Shown: positions 15,548 to 25,207, counted from the first letter of the stretch. The stretch is DNA of 52,822 bases from an uncultured Lachnospiraceae bacterium (GCA_947086895.1 CAMUAR010000022.1:1-52822); one strand, 5' to 3'. Notes: generated by a model not told the origin, from the letters alone. A program made the numbers and translations.

Positions 15548-17986
15548 ATGAACACACCGCTTTCTTGGATTAAAGCTTATGTGCCGGATCTTGATTGTAC
15601 GGCTCAGGAATATACCGATGCGATGACATTGACAGGGACAAAGGTCGAGGGATTTGAACGCTTCGACGCAGATTTGGAAAAGATTGTTGTGGGGAAGGTT
15701 CTCAAAATAGAACGTCATCCAGACGCGGATAAGCTTGTGATCTGTCAGGTTCAGGTGGACGCGGATGGCAGAACAATACAGATTGTAACAGGCGCCCCAA
15801 ATGTAAAGGAGGGTGCAGTTGTTCCGGTTGTGTTAGACGGCGGGCGCGTAGCTGGCGGTCATGATGGAAAAGTGACGCCGGGCGGAATAAAAATTAAAAA
15901 AGGCAAACTTCGCGGCGTGGAGTCGGACGGTATGATGTGTTCGATCGAGGAGATGGGTCGGACGCGCGAGATGTATCCAGATGCGCCGGAGGAAGGGCTT
16001 TATATTTTCAGTGATAATCCCGCTTACGATAAACTGGAAATCGGTTCGGATGCAGTGGAGGCGCTTGGACTTCACGATGTTAATTTTGAGTATGAAATTA
16101 CAAGCAACCGCGTGGATTGTTTTGGAGTGCTTGGCATTGCAAGGGAAGCGGCGGCGACGTTTCAAAAGGCTTTTGTGCCGCCGGTTGTGACGGAAACGGG
16201 AAATCGTGAGAAGGCTTCTGATTATGTATCAGTGGAAATTGAAGATACCAAACTTTGCAGCCGCTATGTCGGCAGAGTTGTAAAAAATATTAAGATTGCG
16301 CCTTCTCCGATGTGGCTTCAGAGAAGACTTGCGGCAAACGGTATCCGTCCGATCAACAATATTGTGGATATTACAAATTATGTGATGGAGGAGTACGCGC
16401 AGCCAATGCACGCATACGATCTTGACCAGCTTTCTGGAAGAAAGATTGTTGTGCGGCGGGCGAAGGACGGGGAAGAGTTCGTAACGCTTGACGGGCAGAC
16501 AAGAAAGGTGGATTCCTCTATGTTAATGATCTGCGATGCAGAGAAAGCAGTTGGCATTGCAGGCATTATGGGAGGAGAAAATTCAAAAATTACAGACAAT
16601 GTAACAACAATGTTGTTTGAGGCAGCATGTTTTGACGGTACAAATATACGGCTTTCCAGCAAAAAACTTGGAATGCGCACCGATGCAGCTGCGAAGTTTG
16701 AAAAAGGGCTTGACCCAAACAATGCAATGACTGCGATAAACCGTGCATGTCAGCTGATTGAGGAACTTGGCGCAGGTGAGGTGGTCGGCGGAGCTGTGGA
16801 TGTGTACCCGGAGCCAAAAATGGAAAAGCGCGTAAAATTTGATTATAAGCGCACAAATGCAGTTCTTGGAATTGAGCTTGAAAAAAGCGAGATGATCCGC
16901 TATTTTGAAAAATTAAATCTCAACTACGATCACGAGACTGACGAGGTGATTGTCCCAACATGGCGTCAGGATGTAAATGAACAGTGCGATCTGGACGAGG
17001 AAGTTGCAAGATTTTACGGCTACGACAAAATACCGACAACATTGCCGACCGGCGAGGCGACAACCGGAAAGATTTCCTTTAAGATGCGCATTGAGCAGAT
17101 TGCACGGCAGATTGCGGAACAGTTTGGCTTCTCAGAAGCACAGACATACTCCTTTGAGAGCCCGAAAGTGTTTGAAAAGTTGCTGCTTAGCCAGGAGGAC
17201 AAACAGAGGCAGGCGGTTGTAATCAGCAATCCTTTGGGCGAGGACTACAGTGTGATGCGCACGCTTCCTCTTGGCGGCATGTTGACCTCCCTTGCGACAA
17301 ACTATAATCGCAGAAATAAAAATGTAAGATTGTATGAACTTGCAAATATCTATCTGCCAAAGTCGCTGCCGCTTTCCGAACTGCCGGATGAGAGAACACA
17401 ATTTACACTGGGATTTTACGGGAACGGCGACTTCTTTGACTTAAAAGGAGTTGTAGAAGAATTTTTGGAAAAAGCGGGGATTACAGGGCTTTTGACTTAT
17501 GAGCCAAAAGCGGATAAAAATTTCCTGCATCCAGGCAGGCAGGCACAGATTCGCCACAATAATGACGTGATAGGCTATCTTGGGGAAGTTCATCCAGAAG
17601 TGCTTGGAAGTTACGAGATCGGGGAGAGAGCTTATATCGCTGTGCTGGATATGCCGCAGATTGTCGAGAAAGCTGGTTTTGATATAAAGTACACTGGGAT
17701 AGCGAAATACCCAGCGATGTCCCGCGATATCAGCATGGTGATGGACAAAGGAATTCTTGCCGGGCAGGTGGAGCAAGTAATCCGCAAAAACGGCGGGCGT
17801 TATCTGGAACATTTCGAGCTGTTTGATATTTATGAGGGTGCTCAGATTGCGGAGGGCAAGAAATCAATGGCGTACTCTGTCAGTTTCCGGGCAAGTGATA
17901 AAACTCTCTCAGACGCTGAAGTAAACAGCGCAGTGGAGAAAATCTTAAAAGGTTTGGCGGAGCTTGGCATTGAACTCCGCTCCTAA
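15548..17986 (+). CDS. pheT: Phenylalanyl-tRNA synthetase beta subunit
   Basis: This 812-residue beta subunit carries tRNA binding and editing functions. An N-terminal MNTPLSWIKAYVPDL start is followed by an EMAP/OB-like tRNA-binding region (VVGKVLKIERHPDADKLVIC, about 50-70, and GAPNVKEGAVVPV). The B3/B4 editing region contains EITSNRVDCFGVLGIAREAA. B5 follows, then a catalytic-like core (VISNPLGEDYSVMRT, about 560-575) and a C-terminal FDX-ACB anticodon-binding domain (KYPAMSRDISMVMD). The length is typical. ATG 15548 has GGAGG correctly spaced; the longer in-frame frame from 15443 crosses the structured leader. The pheS-pheT spacing of 169 bases is unusually large and is filled by that leader. 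Confidence 0.97.
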   Translation: MNTPLSWIKAYVPDLDCTAQEYTDAMTLTGTKVEGFERFDADLEKIVVGKVLKIERHPDADKLVICQVQVDADGRTIQIVTGAPNVKEGAVVPVVLDGGRVAGGHDGKVTPGGIKIKKGKLRGVESDGMMCSIEEMGRTREMYPDAPEEGLYIFSDNPAYDKLEIGSDAVEALGLHDVNFEYEITSNRVDCFGVLGIAREAAATFQKAFVPPVVTETGNREKASDYVSVEIEDTKLCSRYVGRVVKNIKIAPSPMWLQRRLAANGIRPINNIVDITNYVMEEYAQPMHAYDLDQLSGRKIVVRRAKDGEEFVTLDGQTRKVDSSMLMICDAEKAVGIAGIMGGENSKITDNVTTMLFEAACFDGTNIRLSSKKLGMRTDAAAKFEKGLDPNNAMTAINRACQLIEELGAGEVVGGAVDVYPEPKMEKRVKFDYKRTNAVLGIELEKSEMIRYFEKLNLNYDHETDEVIVPTWRQDVNEQCDLDEEVARFYGYDKIPTTLPTGEATTGKISFKMRIEQIARQIAEQFGFSEAQTYSFESPKVFEKLLLSQEDKQRQAVVISNPLGEDYSVMRTLPLGGMLTSLATNYNRRNKNVRLYELANIYLPKSLPLSELPDERTQFTLGFYGNGDFFDLKGVVEEFLEKAGITGLLTYEPKADKNFLHPGRQAQIRHNNDVIGYLGEVHPEVLGSYEIGERAYIAVLDMPQIVEKAGFDIKYTGIAKYPAMSRDISMVMDKGILAGQVEQVIRKNGGRYLEHFELFDIYEGAQIAEGKKSMAYSVSFRASDKTLSDAEVNSAVEKILKGLAELGIELRS

Positions 17987-17995
17987 AAACACCGC

Positions 17996-18031
17996 AGAAC
18001 CGCCGCACAAAATTTGTGCGGCGGTTCTTTT
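17996..18031 (+). terminator. Intrinsic terminator of pheST
   Basis: A perfect 16-base-pair inverted repeat AGAACCGCCGCACAAA / TTTGTGCGGCGGTTCT is followed by a T-run. Confidence 0.85.
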
Positions 18032-18091
18032 TATGCGCAGACCCATGCAGCGGAAAGAAAATTTGCGTCTGGTGCGTGGGAACTCGATTGC
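18032..18091 (+). repeat. Terminator-linked repeat, copy 2
   Basis: It begins TATGCGCAGACCCATGCAG in the T-run of the pheT terminator and ends CTCGATTGC. The beginning matches copy 4 at 39943 over about 23 positions with two differences. The central hairpin has decayed. The rest of the gap up to 18329 is AT-rich and shows no gene. Confidence 0.55.
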
Positions 18092-18329
18092 AAGAAATGT
18101 ATAAATCACAAAAAGTTTTCTTCTATACTAACTGTAAAAGAAACAGAAAACGTGCCATAAAAAATTTGTTGTGAGTGAAATTTAAATCCAGCGTAAATGT
18201 TAGAAAAACATTGTACTGCTTTATGTATGCACTTATAAGAACTGCCTTATGTATGAGCCATAATTGTAAAAGGAATGACACATCTATGCCACACTCCCAT
18301 GACATAATGCCGTAGAATAAAAATTCATT

Positions 18330-18358
18330 TTGACGATTTCATGGAATAGGTGTAGAAT
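18330..18358 (+). promoter_or_regulatory. Promoter of the SH3/glucosaminidase operon
   Basis: TTGACG (18330-18335), a 17-base spacer and TAGAAT (18353-18358) lie about 60 bases before the ATG at 18419. Confidence 0.6.
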
Positions 18359-18418
18359 GTCGGTGCCAGGTTTTGGCATCTACGTGTAACTTGCGAGGAT
18401 TTAGGAGTGGAGGATACC

Positions 18419-21400
18419 ATGGCTGATAAGAAGAAACACAGATACCTTGTTGCAATCCTATGTATGGCATTGCTTTGCCCTTATATCATGACGGTTTTGG
18501 CAGAGGGAGCCGGAATGCTTTTTGCATCGGCAGCGCCAATACCAGTCAAGGGAGTCTGCACAGCGAATGAGTTAAATATTAGAAGCGGTCCAGGAACAAA
18601 CTATGAACAAGTAAAAGTGAATGGAGTTGGAGCTTATTTGACAAAAAATCAAGAAGTTGAAATTTTGTCAGAAAAAAACGGTTGGTATGAAGTGAGGACG
18701 ACATTTCAGAAAAAGTCTGTAACTGGTTACAGTCTTGGCACATACATAAAGGTGACGGCAACCGTTACGCCGACTCCTACACCAAAACCGACCGCGACGC
18801 CAAAGCCGACAAAGGAACCGGACAAAAGTGAGATGATTGAAGTAACGACATACAACATTTCTCTTCCGGCGTATGTTACGGCAAATGAACTGAATTTCCG
18901 AACATCGGCGGATACAGGTGCGGATATTATTGCCACTCTGAAAAATGGCGATACTGTCACAGTGCTTGGACAGAAAACTGTGGATGGAAGAAAGTGGTAC
19001 AAGATTTCTAAAACAGTGAGTGGAAAGAAAAAAACTGGTTATGTGGTCAGCGATTATATTAAATTTACGCCAGCAAAGGGATTTTATGTAAAGACGAACG
19101 CCAAAATGGGGTTAAATTCGTCCGCAGGATCGCAGACGATGGTAAAAACATCCGCAGGCAAAGATGTGTCTGTCGCAAAAGGAACAAAGCTGTATGTTTT
19201 AAATGAGCTGTCAAAGAATGGTGAAAAGTGGTTTCAGATAGAAGTGACAGTCTCAAAGGTAAAATATAAAGGCTATGTAAAGTCCCTTGACGTTACGCTT
19301 GTAGGAACTGAGGAGAAAACTTATGTTACGCCAACTCCGACGCCAACGCAGGCGCCGTCGGTTGAAGGAGATCAGAAATTTCAGTATACAGCGGCGGTTA
19401 CGGCAAATGAGTTAAATATGCGAAAAAAAGCATCTACATCAAGTGATGTGCTTGTTTTAATGAAAAAAGGGCAGAAAGTAAATGTTTTAGATGAAGTTCG
19501 TGTAGATGGAACAGTATGGTATTATATATCTGGAACCGTTGATGGAAAAAAATACAACGGTTATGCAGTGGCATCGTATATTAAGCTTAATTTTGATACA
19601 AAGGTTTATGCGAGTGCTGAAGCTGCGCTGAAATTGCGCGAGAAGGCAAATTCAAAAGCTGTGTATGTAACGACAAAAAGTGGAACTGTGCTGTCGATTC
19701 CAAAAGGAGCCATTGTAGAACTTCTTGCAGAGACAAGTGTTGGGTCGTCAAAGTGGTTTCAGGTAAAGGCAACGGTTGACGGTAAGGAGTACAAAGGTTA
19801 TGCGACGTCTGCGCAGTTATCTCTTGCTGCAGCAAAAGAAGAAAAACCGACGCCGACCCCTTCCGCTTCTCCGGCTCCTTCTGCAGCGCCGGAACCATCG
19901 GCTTCCCCGACGCCTTCTTCCACTCCAATCCCAACGCCTTCTCCGACCCCGACGATCACCCCAATCCCGCTTCCGGAGCCGATTGGAAAAGGGACGATTA
20001 TAGAAGGGGTGGAAGCACTTGCGTTAAAAGTAGAGCCAAAGTATGGCAGCAAGCTGGTACTAAATGAAAACGGTTATTCTGTTGTTGTGACAAATAAAGG
20101 AGAATTTGATATTTTAGAATATGTTCCTGACCAGGAACGTGTCTGGTGCTATGTCAGCTTTGTTGAAAACGGGGTACAGTACGTCGGATATATTAATGCA
20201 GAGTATGTAAAACAGCTTGAATCAGGAGATATTTCCAGCGAGAATCCAACGCCGACGCCAACCCAGATTCCGCTTGATACAACAGACTTTGAGCTTATGC
20301 TCTCGTCGCAGAATTTCCCGGAAAGCTACAAAGAGGGGCTTCGGATGCTGCATGAACAGCACCCAACTTGGCAGTTTGTCGCTCATCACACCGGACTTGA
20401 CTGGAACGATGTACTTGATAATGAGAGTATTGCAGGCAAAAATTTAATTCCAAATACAATGGGCAATGAATGGAAGTCTTTTGACGAGAATGCTTATAAC
20501 TGGAAGACGGACAGCTTTATTGTGTATGATGGTTCGACCTGGGTGACAGCTTCCAGAGAGGCGGTTGCCTATTATATGGACCCGCGGAATTTTCTGGATG
20601 AGGATAATATTTTTCAGTTTGAACTGTTGACTTATGAGCCTTCCTATCAGACTTATGAAGGTGTGGAGGGAATTTTAAAGAATACAATGTTGTCTTATGC
20701 TACCGCCAAATATCAGGATGACAGCGGGCAGGAGCGAGCGATGACCTACGGTGAAATTTTTATGGCAGCAGCGGAATATTCCGGTGTAAGCCCGCTTCAT
20801 TTAGCATCCCGTGTAAAGCAGGAAGTAGTGATTGGAACAAATTCCGTCAGCAACAGCGTCACAGGAACCGTTGCAGGATTTGAAGGATTGTACAACTTTT
20901 ACAACATTGGCGCATATCATAGTACAGTAGCAGGAGGAGCGATTGCAAATGGATTAAAATATGCTAAAAATGGCGGTACGAATGCTGCGCTGAACGAGAG
21001 TATGCTGATTCCATGGACAGATCCATATCGCTCTATTTTAGGAGGAGCATACTACATTGGCTATTCTTATATTTCAAGAGGACAGAATACAATATACTTG
21101 CAGAAATTTAATGTGACACCGACTTCAACTTACGCGCATCAGTATATGGCAAATGTGGAAGCGCCATATTCCGAAGGCCGCAAAGTTGCTGCGGCATACA
21201 AGGAATTTTCTGACTTGCCGCTGGTATTTTCCATTCCAGTATACTTAAATATGCCGGAGGAAGCATGTCCAGTTCCAACAACTGCATATAATCCAAATAA
21301 CTGGTTAAAATCGCTTGCGGTAGAAGACGAGACAGGAAATCGTATGGCGCTTACTCCAACGTTTGATATAACGGTGGATCAGGAGTATTATCTTGTTGTG

Positions 21401-21574
21401 GACAGCAGCTGCGAGTCCATTCGAATTGTGGCAGAAACCGTCAGCGATAAAGCGATTGTCACAGGGGATGGATGGAACATTGTAGAAGCCGGGAACAATA
21501 CCTTTACAGTGGGAGTTATGGCGGAAAATGGAGATATCAAAGAGTACCAGATTATTGTTGCACGGTCAGAGTAA
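18419..21574 (+). CDS. Secreted multi-SH3 peptidoglycan hydrolase (glucosaminidase)
   Basis: This 1051-residue exported protein has a signal peptide at about residues 1-40. Bacterial SH3 repeats follow; three are clear (TANELNIRSGPG, TANELNFRTSADTG, TANELNMRKKAST) and about three are degenerate. They are separated by Thr/Pro linkers such as TPTPTPKPTATPKPTKEP and a longer Ser/Pro/Thr linker near 480-520. The C-terminal third is a glucosaminidase-type domain with HPTWQFVAHHTGLDWNDVL, a YYMDPRNFL segment and SRVKQEVVIG, whose Glu is a likely catalytic residue. A cadherin-like beta-sandwich (NWLKSLAVEDETG and after) closes the protein. It would cleave the GlcNAc linkage in peptidoglycan while SH3 repeats hold it to the wall. 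ATG 18419 is preferred over GTG 18407, because GTGGAGG serves as its ribosome binding site. It is followed by 21614. Confidence 0.88.
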   Translation: MADKKKHRYLVAILCMALLCPYIMTVLAEGAGMLFASAAPIPVKGVCTANELNIRSGPGTNYEQVKVNGVGAYLTKNQEVEILSEKNGWYEVRTTFQKKSVTGYSLGTYIKVTATVTPTPTPKPTATPKPTKEPDKSEMIEVTTYNISLPAYVTANELNFRTSADTGADIIATLKNGDTVTVLGQKTVDGRKWYKISKTVSGKKKTGYVVSDYIKFTPAKGFYVKTNAKMGLNSSAGSQTMVKTSAGKDVSVAKGTKLYVLNELSKNGEKWFQIEVTVSKVKYKGYVKSLDVTLVGTEEKTYVTPTPTPTQAPSVEGDQKFQYTAAVTANELNMRKKASTSSDVLVLMKKGQKVNVLDEVRVDGTVWYYISGTVDGKKYNGYAVASYIKLNFDTKVYASAEAALKLREKANSKAVYVTTKSGTVLSIPKGAIVELLAETSVGSSKWFQVKATVDGKEYKGYATSAQLSLAAAKEEKPTPTPSASPAPSAAPEPSASPTPSSTPIPTPSPTPTITPIPLPEPIGKGTIIEGVEALALKVEPKYGSKLVLNENGYSVVVTNKGEFDILEYVPDQERVWCYVSFVENGVQYVGYINAEYVKQLESGDISSENPTPTPTQIPLDTTDFELMLSSQNFPESYKEGLRMLHEQHPTWQFVAHHTGLDWNDVLDNESIAGKNLIPNTMGNEWKSFDENAYNWKTDSFIVYDGSTWVTASREAVAYYMDPRNFLDEDNIFQFELLTYEPSYQTYEGVEGILKNTMLSYATAKYQDDSGQERAMTYGEIFMAAAEYSGVSPLHLASRVKQEVVIGTNSVSNSVTGTVAGFEGLYNFYNIGAYHSTVAGGAIANGLKYAKNGGTNAALNESMLIPWTDPYRSILGGAYYIGYSYISRGQNTIYLQKFNVTPTSTYAHQYMANVEAPYSEGRKVAAAYKEFSDLPLVFSIPVYLNMPEEACPVPTTAYNPNNWLKSLAVEDETGNRMALTPTFDITVDQEYYLVVDSSCESIRIVAETVSDKAIVTGDGWNIVEAGNNTFTVGVMAENGDIKEYQIIVARSE

Positions 21575-21613
21575 ACGAGAAAAATAAAAAAAACAGAAAG
21601 GGGAAGTCGAAGT

Positions 21614-22852
21614 ATGAGATGGACAAGGAAGCGAACAATGTTCTTTATCGCAGTTTTTGTATGTATTATAACCGCGAAGAGCAGCCAGGTTTATGCTGCC
21701 AGCGCGAATATCAGTTTTACTGCGGATGAGGACGTGGAGGCAGGGATGGAATTTACCGTCACCCTTTCAATCACAGCAGATGTGTCCATCGGAGACTTCG
21801 AGGGGTATCTTACTTACGATACAGATATGGCGGAGTACGTAAGCGGTCCAGCATGTATTACGGGCGGCGACGGCTATTTAAAAATATCAGATATCAATGC
21901 ATCGCCGTCAAACCAGATAAGAAATTATGTAATGATATTTCGGGCATTGAAACGTGGAATGTGCCAGTTTCGTATTACAGGCGTCCCAGTTGTATATGCT
22001 TATGAAAATGGCAATGCAATGTCTGTTCTTTCGGAACCGTATACAATGCAGATTGCCGCGGCGTCAGACGCTTCAGATAATGCGCTTGCGTCGGCGCTGC
22101 GCGTAAGCCCAGGGACACTTGTGCCAGAATTTTCACCGGAGATAACGGAGTACGAGGTGGCGGTTGCTGCTGGAACAAAACGTTTGGTTATCAGCGCTGT
22201 GCCGGAAGATATAAGAGCGAGCGTCAGCATCGCAGGAAATGAAGAACTCTTGGACGGAGAAAACCATGTTAATATCACAATTACAGCTGAGAACGGTTCC
22301 GTCAGGATATACCATATTTTAGCGATTGTCGGCGGTTCTGATACTCCGGTTCCAGAGGCGACGCCCGCCCCAGAAGTTCCAGAGGAAAAAGATGCCGCAT
22401 TCTATGTGGAAGCGGATGGAGATGGATTTGTACTTGGAGGGCGCTACAGCTACCGTATAGAAGAACTGCCGGATGGCGAGACGCCACCGGACGGCTACCA
22501 TAAAGATTACCTGCTGATCTCTGGCGAGACAATTACAGCGTATATGACAGCGAAGGATTCGGATGCATGTCTGTTGTGGCTTGTGAATGAAGCGGGGGAA
22601 AAAGGGTGGTATCGCTTTGACCGGAACGAGTATACAGTGCAGAAATACGCGCCGGAGGTTATTGTAGTTACAGATACTTCAGAAGCCAAGCAAAAGCTGG
22701 ATGAGCTGCTGCTAAAAACAAAAGAGTATGAGAGAAACAAAAATCGAATGAGCATTCTTGTCGGTGTTCTTGGAGCGGCGGCGATCTTGTTGGGCGTTTT
22801 GTGTATACGGCTGTTTGTTCGCAGCCGCGGGGCTTGGGAGGATGATTTTTAA
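21614..22852 (+). CDS. Membrane-anchored cohesin/cadherin-like domain protein
   Basis: This 412-residue protein has a signal peptide (residues 1-30, MFFIAVFVCIITAKSSQVYA). A cohesin-like beta-sandwich follows at about 33-145 (ISFTADEDVEAGMEFTVTLS, then GDFEGYLTYDTDMAEYVSG). Next is a cadherin-like domain at about 160-240 (LASALRVSPGTLVPEFSPEI, then ITEYEVAVAAG), a linker with TPVPEATPAPEVP, a further beta-rich domain, a juxtamembrane helix with KQKLDELLLKTKEYERNKNR and a C-terminal membrane helix (about 380-402). It shares the cadherin-like domain type with the upstream hydrolase and lies 39 bases after it, so the two are probably one surface-protein operon. The specific ligand is unknown. 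Confidence 0.75.
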   Translation: MRWTRKRTMFFIAVFVCIITAKSSQVYAASANISFTADEDVEAGMEFTVTLSITADVSIGDFEGYLTYDTDMAEYVSGPACITGGDGYLKISDINASPSNQIRNYVMIFRALKRGMCQFRITGVPVVYAYENGNAMSVLSEPYTMQIAAASDASDNALASALRVSPGTLVPEFSPEITEYEVAVAAGTKRLVISAVPEDIRASVSIAGNEELLDGENHVNITITAENGSVRIYHILAIVGGSDTPVPEATPAPEVPEEKDAAFYVEADGDGFVLGGRYSYRIEELPDGETPPDGYHKDYLLISGETITAYMTAKDSDACLLWLVNEAGEKGWYRFDRNEYTVQKYAPEVIVVTDTSEAKQKLDELLLKTKEYERNKNRMSILVGVLGAAAILLGVLCIRLFVRSRGAWEDDF

Positions 22853-22952
22853 TCTTATCAAAAAAAGTTTTTGCCTCGGTTCTTGTATGTGCGCAGCAAT
22901 TGTAAAAGAAGCATAAAATAAGAAAAAGGGATTGCAGCAAATAGGAGGAATC

Positions 22953-23027
22953 ATGAGGAAAATTATTTTTGGTATTTTAAGATTAGCAGGCGAAAGTTTT
23001 CTTTCGCCTGTTTTGCGCGATTTATAG
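22953..23027 (+). CDS. Possible 24-residue ORF overlapping a terminator hairpin
   Basis: A strong TAGGAGGAATC site precedes an ATG that opens a 24-codon frame starting MRKIIFGILRLAGESF and ending VLRDL. It is too short for homology judgement. The second half of the frame is the stem of an intrinsic terminator (22987-23010). Translation across the stem could open the terminator, as in leader-peptide attenuation, or the frame may be chance. Confidence 0.3.
   Translation: MRKIIFGILRLAGESFLSPVLRDL
22987..23014 (+). terminator. Intrinsic terminator upstream of the GntR-mcsAB-clpC operon
   Basis: CAGGCGAAAG (22987-22996) / CTTTCGCCTG (23001-23010) with a TTTT loop and TTTT tail. It probably ends the 18419-22852 operon, and it separates that operon from the promoter at 23044. 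Confidence 0.75.
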
Positions 23028-23043
23028 TAATTTATTCCGCACA

Positions 23044-23072
23044 TTGACAAGTACAGTAGATTGTTATATTAT
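23044..23072 (+). promoter_or_regulatory. Promoter of the GntR-mcsA-mcsB-clpC operon
   Basis: TTGACA (23044-23049), a 17-base spacer and TATTAT (23067-23072). The sequence just downstream (ATGTATAACAAATGGTAACC) could hold an operator for the adjacent GntR regulator. I see no CtsR heptad (GGTCAAA repeat) here. The leader of about 125 bases before 23205 shows no other gene. Confidence 0.6.
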
Positions 23073-23204
23073 ATGTATAACAAATGGTAACCAGTGTGGC
23101 AGAAAAATTTTTCGCACTGCACTTTGTGTCTGCGCGCTGTAAAGCCTACGGCTTGACGCAAAGTTGCTTATGTTGAGAGAAACAGCGCAGAAATGGGGAT
23201 TTGT

Positions 23205-23573
23205 ATGCTTGTCACCATTGATTTTAACAGCGATGAAGCGATTTATATTCAACTGTGCAATCAGATTATTTTAGGAATCGCCACAGCTGAACTGCAGGAT
23301 GGCGATAGCTTGCCGTCCGTGCGGGAGCTGGCGGACAATATTGGCATCAATATGCACACAGTAAACAAGGCTTACGGAATACTGAGGCAGGAGGGCTATT
23401 TGAAGCTGGATCGCAGAAGAGGAGCAGTAGTTGCGCTTGATTATGATAAAATTGAAGCGCTTGCTCAGCTTAAAGGACAGCTCCGCGGTGTGATGGCGCG
23501 CGCGGTCTGCCGCGGAATTACCCGCGAGGAAGTTCATAAGGCGGTGGATCAAGTTTATAATGATTTTTTGTAG
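23205..23573 (+). CDS. GntR family (YtrA-type) transcriptional regulator
   Basis: This 122-residue protein has an N-terminal GntR winged helix (DEAIYIQLCNQIILGIATAE, then GDSLPSVRELADNIGINMHT, then VNKAYGILRQEGYL) and only a short C-terminal helical tail. This makes it a YtrA-type member, which lacks a ligand-binding domain. YtrA regulators usually repress their own operon. ATG 23205 is chosen; GGGGAT upstream acts as the ribosome binding site, and an in-frame ATG at 23193 overlaps that site. The following mcsA starts 45 bases later, so the regulator likely controls the mcsA-mcsB-clpC stress genes, a position normally held by ctsR. Confidence 0.88.
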   Translation: MLVTIDFNSDEAIYIQLCNQIILGIATAELQDGDSLPSVRELADNIGINMHTVNKAYGILRQEGYLKLDRRRGAVVALDYDKIEALAQLKGQLRGVMARAVCRGITREEVHKAVDQVYNDFL

Positions 23574-23618
23574 TGTTATGGGAGGAAATGACGTTTTTGT
23601 TTGGAGGGGGTACGGTTT

Positions 23619-24179
23619 ATGTTATGTGGTGTTTGTAAGACGAGGGAAGCAAGAATCTTTTATACAGAGATTATTAACGGGGAAAAAAAGGAACAATATT
23701 TATGTGAGGAATGTGCGACAAAAAGCACAAGTCTGCGTTTAAAAACGCCGTTTGGCGGGGAGACTTTTTCTCTTGGGGGACTTTTGTCCGGTCTGTTTGA
23801 AGAAGAGCAGGAACCAGAGCTGAAAGAGAAAATTTCTGCTGTGTCAGAGGGGCTGACATGTGAAAAGTGCGGTATGACTTACGATGAATTTAAAGAGAGA
23901 GGAAGTTTTGGATGCGCTGGCTGCTATCAAAGTTTTGGAAAAGTTTTGGCAAAAAATATAAAAAATATTCAAGGTTCGGATATCCATGTCGGTAAGAGAC
24001 CGAACGGTGTTGTGGAAAAATCGGAGCCAGAACCAGAAAAAGGAGTGAAGTTATCCGAGGTAGAAAAACTTTCCATGCAGTTGGATCAGGCAGTTGAATG
24101 TGAAGAGTATGAGCTGGCAGCGTCGCTGCGCGACCGTATCCGGGAATTGAAAAATGGGCGGGGGGAGGTTTCCAGGTGA
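23619..24179 (+). CDS. mcsA: McsA-like zinc-binding UVR-domain protein, activator of arginine kinase
   Basis: This 186-residue protein has two CxxC zinc-site pairs at the N-terminus: MLCGVCKT with YLCEECA, and CEKCGMTYDEF with FGCAGCY. A C-terminal UVR motif helix (EVEKLSMQLDQAVECEEYEL, about 145-165) follows. In Bacillus subtilis McsA activates the protein arginine kinase McsB and tunes CtsR. ATG 23619 follows a GGAGGGGG site. The stop overlaps the start of mcsB by four bases (GTGA), which indicates translational coupling. Confidence 0.9.
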   Translation: MLCGVCKTREARIFYTEIINGEKKEQYLCEECATKSTSLRLKTPFGGETFSLGGLLSGLFEEEQEPELKEKISAVSEGLTCEKCGMTYDEFKERGSFGCAGCYQSFGKVLAKNIKNIQGSDIHVGKRPNGVVEKSEPEPEKGVKLSEVEKLSMQLDQAVECEEYELAASLRDRIRELKNGRGEVSR

Positions 24180-25207
24180 ACAAGTGGTACGAATATACAG
24201 ACGAAGACAGCATTGTAATATCAAGCCGTGTTCGACTTGCGAGGAATTTGGAAGAATACCGGTTTGCGGGAAAAATGAGGGATAAGGAGTGCGCTGCACT
24301 GGTGCAGCGCGTGAGAAATCAAGCGCCGCGGCTTGAGGGAAAAGAAGGTATAAAATATTATTCCTGCTGTATTAATAAATTGTCGGATATGGATAAAACA
24401 TCTTTGCAGGAATGGTATATCATCAGTGAAGAGATTACCCAAAAAGAGCAGGAAACCGCGCTTGTAATGTCGGAGGACGAGGGTCTTAGCGTTATGGTAA
24501 ATGAGGAAGATCACATCCGCATTCAGGCAGTAACGCAGGGGGCAGATCTGGAGGGGGCATATTTTCGGGCAAACCGGGCGGACGACTGTTTTGAGGAGCT
24601 GGGATATGCATTTGATAATCGGTATGGTTATCTTACAACTTCTCCGTTAAATGCGGGAACTGGAATGCGCGCGTCATATTTGGCATTTTTGCCTGCATTG
24701 ACAATGACGGGAAAAATACAAAAACTTGTGGATGAAGCAGGCAGGTACGGCGTCGCAATACGGGGAGTTCCAGGGGAGGGAATTAAGACTTACGGCTATC
24801 TTTACCGGATATCAAATCAAAAGACGCTCGGCTGTACAGAGCGCGAAATTATCGACAATCTCAAACAGATTTTACGGCAGGTTGTTGATCAGGAAAATAA
24901 ATATAGAGATTATCTATGCAATATCAGCGCAAATGAAATCGAAGATAAAGTTTACCGCTCCTACGGAGTTTTAAGGTACGCAAAGCGGATTAGCACGGAG
25001 GACGGTCTGACGCTGCTGGCTCAATTAAAGCTCGGCAGGGATATGGGGATGATTCCAATTCCAAGAAGTATCAGCTTATATGAGCAGATGGTGCGTATAC
25101 AGCCGGCCAATATCCAGAAAGTGTGCGGCAGAAGTTTAAACGACAATGAACGGGCGGCGTACCGCGGAGAATATTTAAATAAGTTGATGGAAAGTTATAA
25201 AATATAA
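24176..25207 (+). CDS. mcsB: Protein arginine kinase
   Basis: This 343-residue protein belongs to the phosphagen-kinase-like family. The SSRVRLARNLEEYRF segment (about residues 17-31) and later conserved regions VMSEDEGLSVMVNEEDHIRI (about 100-119) and GTGMRASYLAFLPALTMTGK match McsB. It phosphorylates arginines on misfolded proteins and marks them for ClpC-ClpP. The start is GTG at 24176, overlapping the mcsA stop. The C-terminal PANIQ segment occurs near residue 315. The operon continues with clpC. Confidence 0.93.
   Translation: MNKWYEYTDEDSIVISSRVRLARNLEEYRFAGKMRDKECAALVQRVRNQAPRLEGKEGIKYYSCCINKLSDMDKTSLQEWYIISEEITQKEQETALVMSEDEGLSVMVNEEDHIRIQAVTQGADLEGAYFRANRADDCFEELGYAFDNRYGYLTTSPLNAGTGMRASYLAFLPALTMTGKIQKLVDEAGRYGVAIRGVPGEGIKTYGYLYRISNQKTLGCTEREIIDNLKQILRQVVDQENKYRDYLCNISANEIEDKVYRSYGVLRYAKRISTEDGLTLLAQLKLGRDMGMIPIPRSISLYEQMVRIQPANIQKVCGRSLNDNERAAYRGEYLNKLMESYKI

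Noticed and set aside
23185..23204. Shared AATGGGGAT before the starts of the GntR, carboxypeptidase (30221) and sigma (50500) genes as a regulatory motif
   Set aside because: It is explained as a GGGGA-type ribosome binding site; the sequences further upstream do not match.
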